Source of the DNA: Phyllobacterium sophorae
GTDB taxonomy: Bacteria; Pseudomonadota; Alphaproteobacteria; Rhizobiales; Rhizobiaceae
Reading direction: 5' to 3'
Length of the DNA: 64,000 nucleotides
NCBI RefSeq assembly: GCF_003010965.1
Contig: NZ_PGGM01000012.1
Coordinates: forward strand, 62,001 to 126,000
Below the pieces are notes generated by a model. The model was not told the DNA's origin. It was given only the letters and a program-made list of their open reading frames with translations, and did not search any database. Numbering within the stretch: the stretch's first letter is position 1; every line of letters begins with the position of its first letter. Below, piece after piece: positions 61,108 to 64,000 of this stretch. The position numbers and the translations under genes were made by a program.

Positions 61108-64000
61108 GTGCCAACGAGCGCACCCGAGGCGGCGCGACGCACTAGCGTCCCGGAGTCGATAGCTCCGAACTCCGCCGTGGCCCTGCTTTCCAACGGTCGC
61201 TACAGTGTGTTGGTCACTGCTGCGGGTGCCGGATACGGAACATGGCAGGGCTATGACGTTACGCGGTGGCGAGAAGATATCACACGCGATTGCTGGGGAC
61301 AGTTTTGCTATGTTAGGGATCTGACGGACAATAAAATATGGTCCATCGGAACGCAGCCACTTATTCGGCTCAGCAATATCCACGAGCATGCTTTTCATAA
61401 TGACAGGGCCGAATTCCGATGCCGTGCCGATGCCATCGAAATTGTTTGGAAAGTCTGCGTCGCACCGGATGTAGACGCAGAATTGCGCGCCCTTACAATC
61501 GTCAACCATGGCGAGAGGGAACGAACCCTCGAATTGACCAGCTATGCCGAAGTCTGCCTAAACAACCGCCGCGCGGACCACGCGCATCCGGCGTTTGCCA
61601 AACTCTTCGTGGAGACGCAGTACGACGACGCCACGGGCGCCTTGTTTGCACGTCGCAGACCGCGCGATGCGAAAGAGAAACCGATCTGGGCCGTTCATGT
61701 TTCTTCATCGGATCAACCGGCCAGCCATCCGGTCGAGTATGAGACTGATCGGCTCAAATTCCTCGGACGGGGCCGCACGACCGCCAACCCCGCCATATCT
61801 GACCCTGGCGCGGTACTTTCCGGGACGACCGGACCCGTTCTCGATCCAATTTTTAGCTTGCGACGGACTGTCCATTTGCAACCTGGTGCCCAGGCGCGCG
61901 TGGCCTTTGTCTCGGGAGCCGCCGACAACCAACCGGCGGTCCAGGCAATCGCCGAACAATACGCGGACATCGATGCGGTCGACCGCGCATTTTTTGAAGC
62001 CCTGAAAGCTTACCAGGACCAGCTTCATGGCTCAAAACTGACGCCTGGCGAGGTTTCACTGTTCAACCGGCTGGCAGGGAGTATCGCATTTGCCAATCCG
62101 GTTGTGCGGCAGGCGACTGCGGTCAAGAAGAACCGTTCGGGTAGGGCGGCCCTGTGGTCTCATGGAATTTCCGGTGCCCTTCCGATTGTGCTGGTCCGCA
62201 TCCAGGGCGTCGGGGATAACGCTCTCATTCGCGACGTGACCATGGGGCACGATTTCAGTTGTCGCCGGGGTTTGGGATTTGACCTCGTCATGTTCGACGA
62301 ACGTGGCGCTGCTAGCGCCAGGCGATTGGCCAAAAAACTGCAGGCGGGTTCGGACGCTGAAATGCAAGGCAAATCAGGAGACATCTTTGTCCTGTCCGCG
62401 GCCACCGCTTCAGACGATCACATGGCCAGCATCGCCGCCGCCGCACGCATTGTCTTGCTGGGCGGCGGCGGCTCACTCGCCGATCAGCTTGTCCCGCAAT
62501 CCCCGATCGCGTCACCTCTTTCACAAATGCCGTCCCGTCAAATGAGCGAGGAACTCGCTGAACCTGCTTCCATCGCGGGCGTCGCGGTCAAAGATTTGTT
62601 GTATTGGAACGAATTCGGTGGCTTTACCCCTGACGGACGCGACTATGTTGTCGTGGTAGACGGCGTCAATTCCAGGGTGCCGGCCTTGCCGCCGGCACCC
62701 TGGACCAACGTCATAGCAAACCCGGACTTTGGCTGCCTGACGACTGAAGCTGGCCTTGGTTACACCTGGTCGGGCAACTGCCAAATGAACCGGCTAACAC
62801 CGTGGTCGAACGACCCGGTTTCGGATACGCCAGGCGAGGTCGTTTATCTGCGGGACGAAGAAAGTGCAGAGGTGTGGACACCAACGCCTCTGCCCCTTGG
62901 ACATGGCGCGGTGGTGACCGTTCATCACGGCCAGGGTTACAGCCGCTATACAAGCCACAGCCGACACCTGCAGCAGGAGTTGATGGTGTTTGTTCCGCCC
63001 AAGGACGCAGTCAAAATCATGCGCCTTAAGCTGAGGAACGACCACACCCGAACTCGTCATTTAACAGCAACGTATTTTGCCGAGTGGGTCCTGGGAACCC
63101 ATCGCGAGGACGCTGCGATGCAGGTCGTTTGCGAGCGGGATGCAAAATCGGGAGCCATCATAGCGCGGAACGCATGGGCAGGCGATTTCGCCGGAAGACT
63201 GGCTTTCGCGGCCGCCAGTCAGCCGGTGAGATCAACGACCTCCGACCGTACGGAGTTTCTTGGCAAATACGGGTCCGTATCTCGGCCAGCTGCTCTTGCC
63301 CGAAGCAATCTGGCAGAACGCTTCGGTCCACTGCAGGACCCCTGTGCGGGGCTGATGGTTGATATCTCCCTGGCACCAGGCGAAAGCAAGGAGGTCACCT
63401 TTGTTCTTGGACAGGTTGCGGGCCTCAAGCAGGTCCGCAGACTTGTTCACGATTATACCGACGTGACACACGCGCGTGCCAGCTTCTTGGCTGTATCGCG
63501 CCAATGGGATGACATCCTCGATACGATCCAAGTTTCAACGCCGGACGTCGGCTTGAACTTGATGGTGAATCGTTGGCTATTGTACCAGGTCTTGGCGTGC
63601 CGCGTTTGGGCGCGCACTTCCAACTATCAGTCTGGCGGTGCATACGGGTTCAGGGACCAGCTTCAGGACGTGATGGCGTTGGTCTGCAGCGCGCCGAGTG
63701 AAACCCGCTCGCACATCCTGCGGGCGGCAGCACACCAATTTGAGGAGGGAGACGTCCAGCACTGGTGGCACCCTCCATCCGGCATCGGCGTGCGCACCCG
63801 CATCACTGACGACTTGTATTTCCTGCCTCTTGTTGTTCACTACTACGTTTCCACCACGGGCGACGTTCGAATACTTGATAACACAGTACCCTTCATCAAG
63901 GCACCGGTATTGCGAGACGATCAGGACGAGGAGTTCAATCAACCCAAGACCAGCGAACAGACGGGCACCGTTTACGACCATTGTATCCGTGCGCTGGAAC
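61108..64000 (+). CDS. Stand-alone GH94 glycoside phosphorylase, NdvB C-terminal type, 3' end beyond window
   Basis: At least 964 residues, open at the right edge. It begins with a GTG seven bases after GGAGG. Sequence follows the non-transmembrane C-terminal half of cyclic beta-1,2-glucan synthase: ALLSNGRYSVLVTAAGAGYG, then DVTRWREDITRDCWGQF, FSLRRTVHLQPGAQARVAF, WSHGISGALPIVLVRI, and late YGFRDQLQDVM, where the aspartate is the catalytic acid of GH94. The GT84 and membrane parts of NdvB are absent. It should phosphorolyse or shorten beta-glucans to glucose 1-phosphate in the cytosol. The nearby xfp relic and intact xfp suggest linkage to a glucan-to-phosphoketolase route. Confidence 0.9.
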   Translation, partial: MPTSAPEAARRTSVPESIAPNSAVALLSNGRYSVLVTAAGAGYGTWQGYDVTRWREDITRDCWGQFCYVRDLTDNKIWSIGTQPLIRLSNIHEHAFHNDRAEFRCRADAIEIVWKVCVAPDVDAELRALTIVNHGERERTLELTSYAEVCLNNRRADHAHPAFAKLFVETQYDDATGALFARRRPRDAKEKPIWAVHVSSSDQPASHPVEYETDRLKFLGRGRTTANPAISDPGAVLSGTTGPVLDPIFSLRRTVHLQPGAQARVAFVSGAADNQPAVQAIAEQYADIDAVDRAFFEALKAYQDQLHGSKLTPGEVSLFNRLAGSIAFANPVVRQATAVKKNRSGRAALWSHGISGALPIVLVRIQGVGDNALIRDVTMGHDFSCRRGLGFDLVMFDERGAASARRLAKKLQAGSDAEMQGKSGDIFVLSAATASDDHMASIAAAARIVLLGGGGSLADQLVPQSPIASPLSQMPSRQMSEELAEPASIAGVAVKDLLYWNEFGGFTPDGRDYVVVVDGVNSRVPALPPAPWTNVIANPDFGCLTTEAGLGYTWSGNCQMNRLTPWSNDPVSDTPGEVVYLRDEESAEVWTPTPLPLGHGAVVTVHHGQGYSRYTSHSRHLQQELMVFVPPKDAVKIMRLKLRNDHTRTRHLTATYFAEWVLGTHREDAAMQVVCERDAKSGAIIARNAWAGDFAGRLAFAAASQPVRSTTSDRTEFLGKYGSVSRPAALARSNLAERFGPLQDPCAGLMVDISLAPGESKEVTFVLGQVAGLKQVRRLVHDYTDVTHARASFLAVSRQWDDILDTIQVSTPDVGLNLMVNRWLLYQVLACRVWARTSNYQSGGAYGFRDQLQDVMALVCSAPSETRSHILRAAAHQFEEGDVQHWWHPPSGIGVRTRITDDLYFLPLVVHYYVSTTGDVRILDNTVPFIKAPVLRDDQDEEFNQPKTSEQTGTVYDHCIRALE

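Overview
The window looks like a chromosome or large-replicon segment of an alphaproteobacterium of the order Hyphomicrobiales (rhizobia, Phyllobacterium or Brucella relatives). The grounds are the gene families present: a rhizobial-type polyol ABC importer, NdvB-like GH94, HisKA_2 sensor kinase, DUF6212 with a family-2 glycosyltransferase, class III cyclase with TPR, and the DUF3300/DUF2950 pair. No rRNA, tRNA, CRISPR array, insertion sequence or phage gene was recognised. Genus is not decided by what I can see.

Layout. 1-1453: an NDH-2-like flavoprotein (cut by the left edge) and an Rrf2 regulator with a palindrome over its start codon. 2094-2507: a secreted cupin. 3503-15563: the most coherent system, one long plus-strand cluster that starts at a strong palindromic operator. 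It encodes a complete ABC importer (binding protein, two permeases, a 68-residue membrane protein, two ATPases), a fused ATP-type dihydroxyacetone kinase, PTS-type DhaL, DhaM, a private HPr and Enzyme I, a helix-turn-helix protein and a stand-alone DhaK. Uptake would be ATP-driven by the ABC importer, and phosphorylation of the ketose inside the cell could draw on ATP (fused kinase) or on phosphoenolpyruvate (EI, HPr, DhaM, DhaL, DhaK). 15795-23655: small secreted and cytoplasmic proteins, an orphan HisKA_2 kinase, a VOC protein, a 28-residue DUF3309-like peptide, a flavin monooxygenase and a cyclase-TolB-TPR protein. 24151-34725: a relic of a molybdo-hydroxylase 2Fe-2S subunit, an amine oxidase, a CPA1 antiporter, a phenol-hydroxylase-like monooxygenase, an SbmA/BacA-type ABC transporter, a nucleotidyltransferase-like protein with a lost active site, a VOC protein and a PilZ protein.

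35582-41675: a cold-shock protein with a long upstream spacer, a coiled-coil secreted protein, a frameshifted branched-chain amino-acid binding protein, an L,D-transpeptidase and an RTX repeat protein. 42039-47600: a tightly coupled minus-strand set made of an ABC-like membrane protein whose ATPase site is destroyed, a 71-residue protein, a large glycosyltransferase and a DUF6212 protein; this is my second candidate for an undescribed system, probably acting at the cell surface. 48333-53164: DUF3300/DUF2950, a Tat-exported class V aminotransferase and a CBS-BON protein.

53393-64000: central-carbon enzymes. Phosphoketolase, a zinc alcohol dehydrogenase, and an ethanolamine ammonia-lyase in which EutB and EutC are one polypeptide carrying a Tat-like leader. 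A decayed copy of the phosphoketolase C-terminus then lies directly in front of a stand-alone NdvB-type GH94 phosphorylase that runs off the right edge. Acetaldehyde made from ethanolamine could be reduced by the dehydrogenase, and acetyl phosphate would come from phosphoketolase; that these genes act together is inference from proximity. Function calls rest on motif recognition by eye, without alignments or searches.
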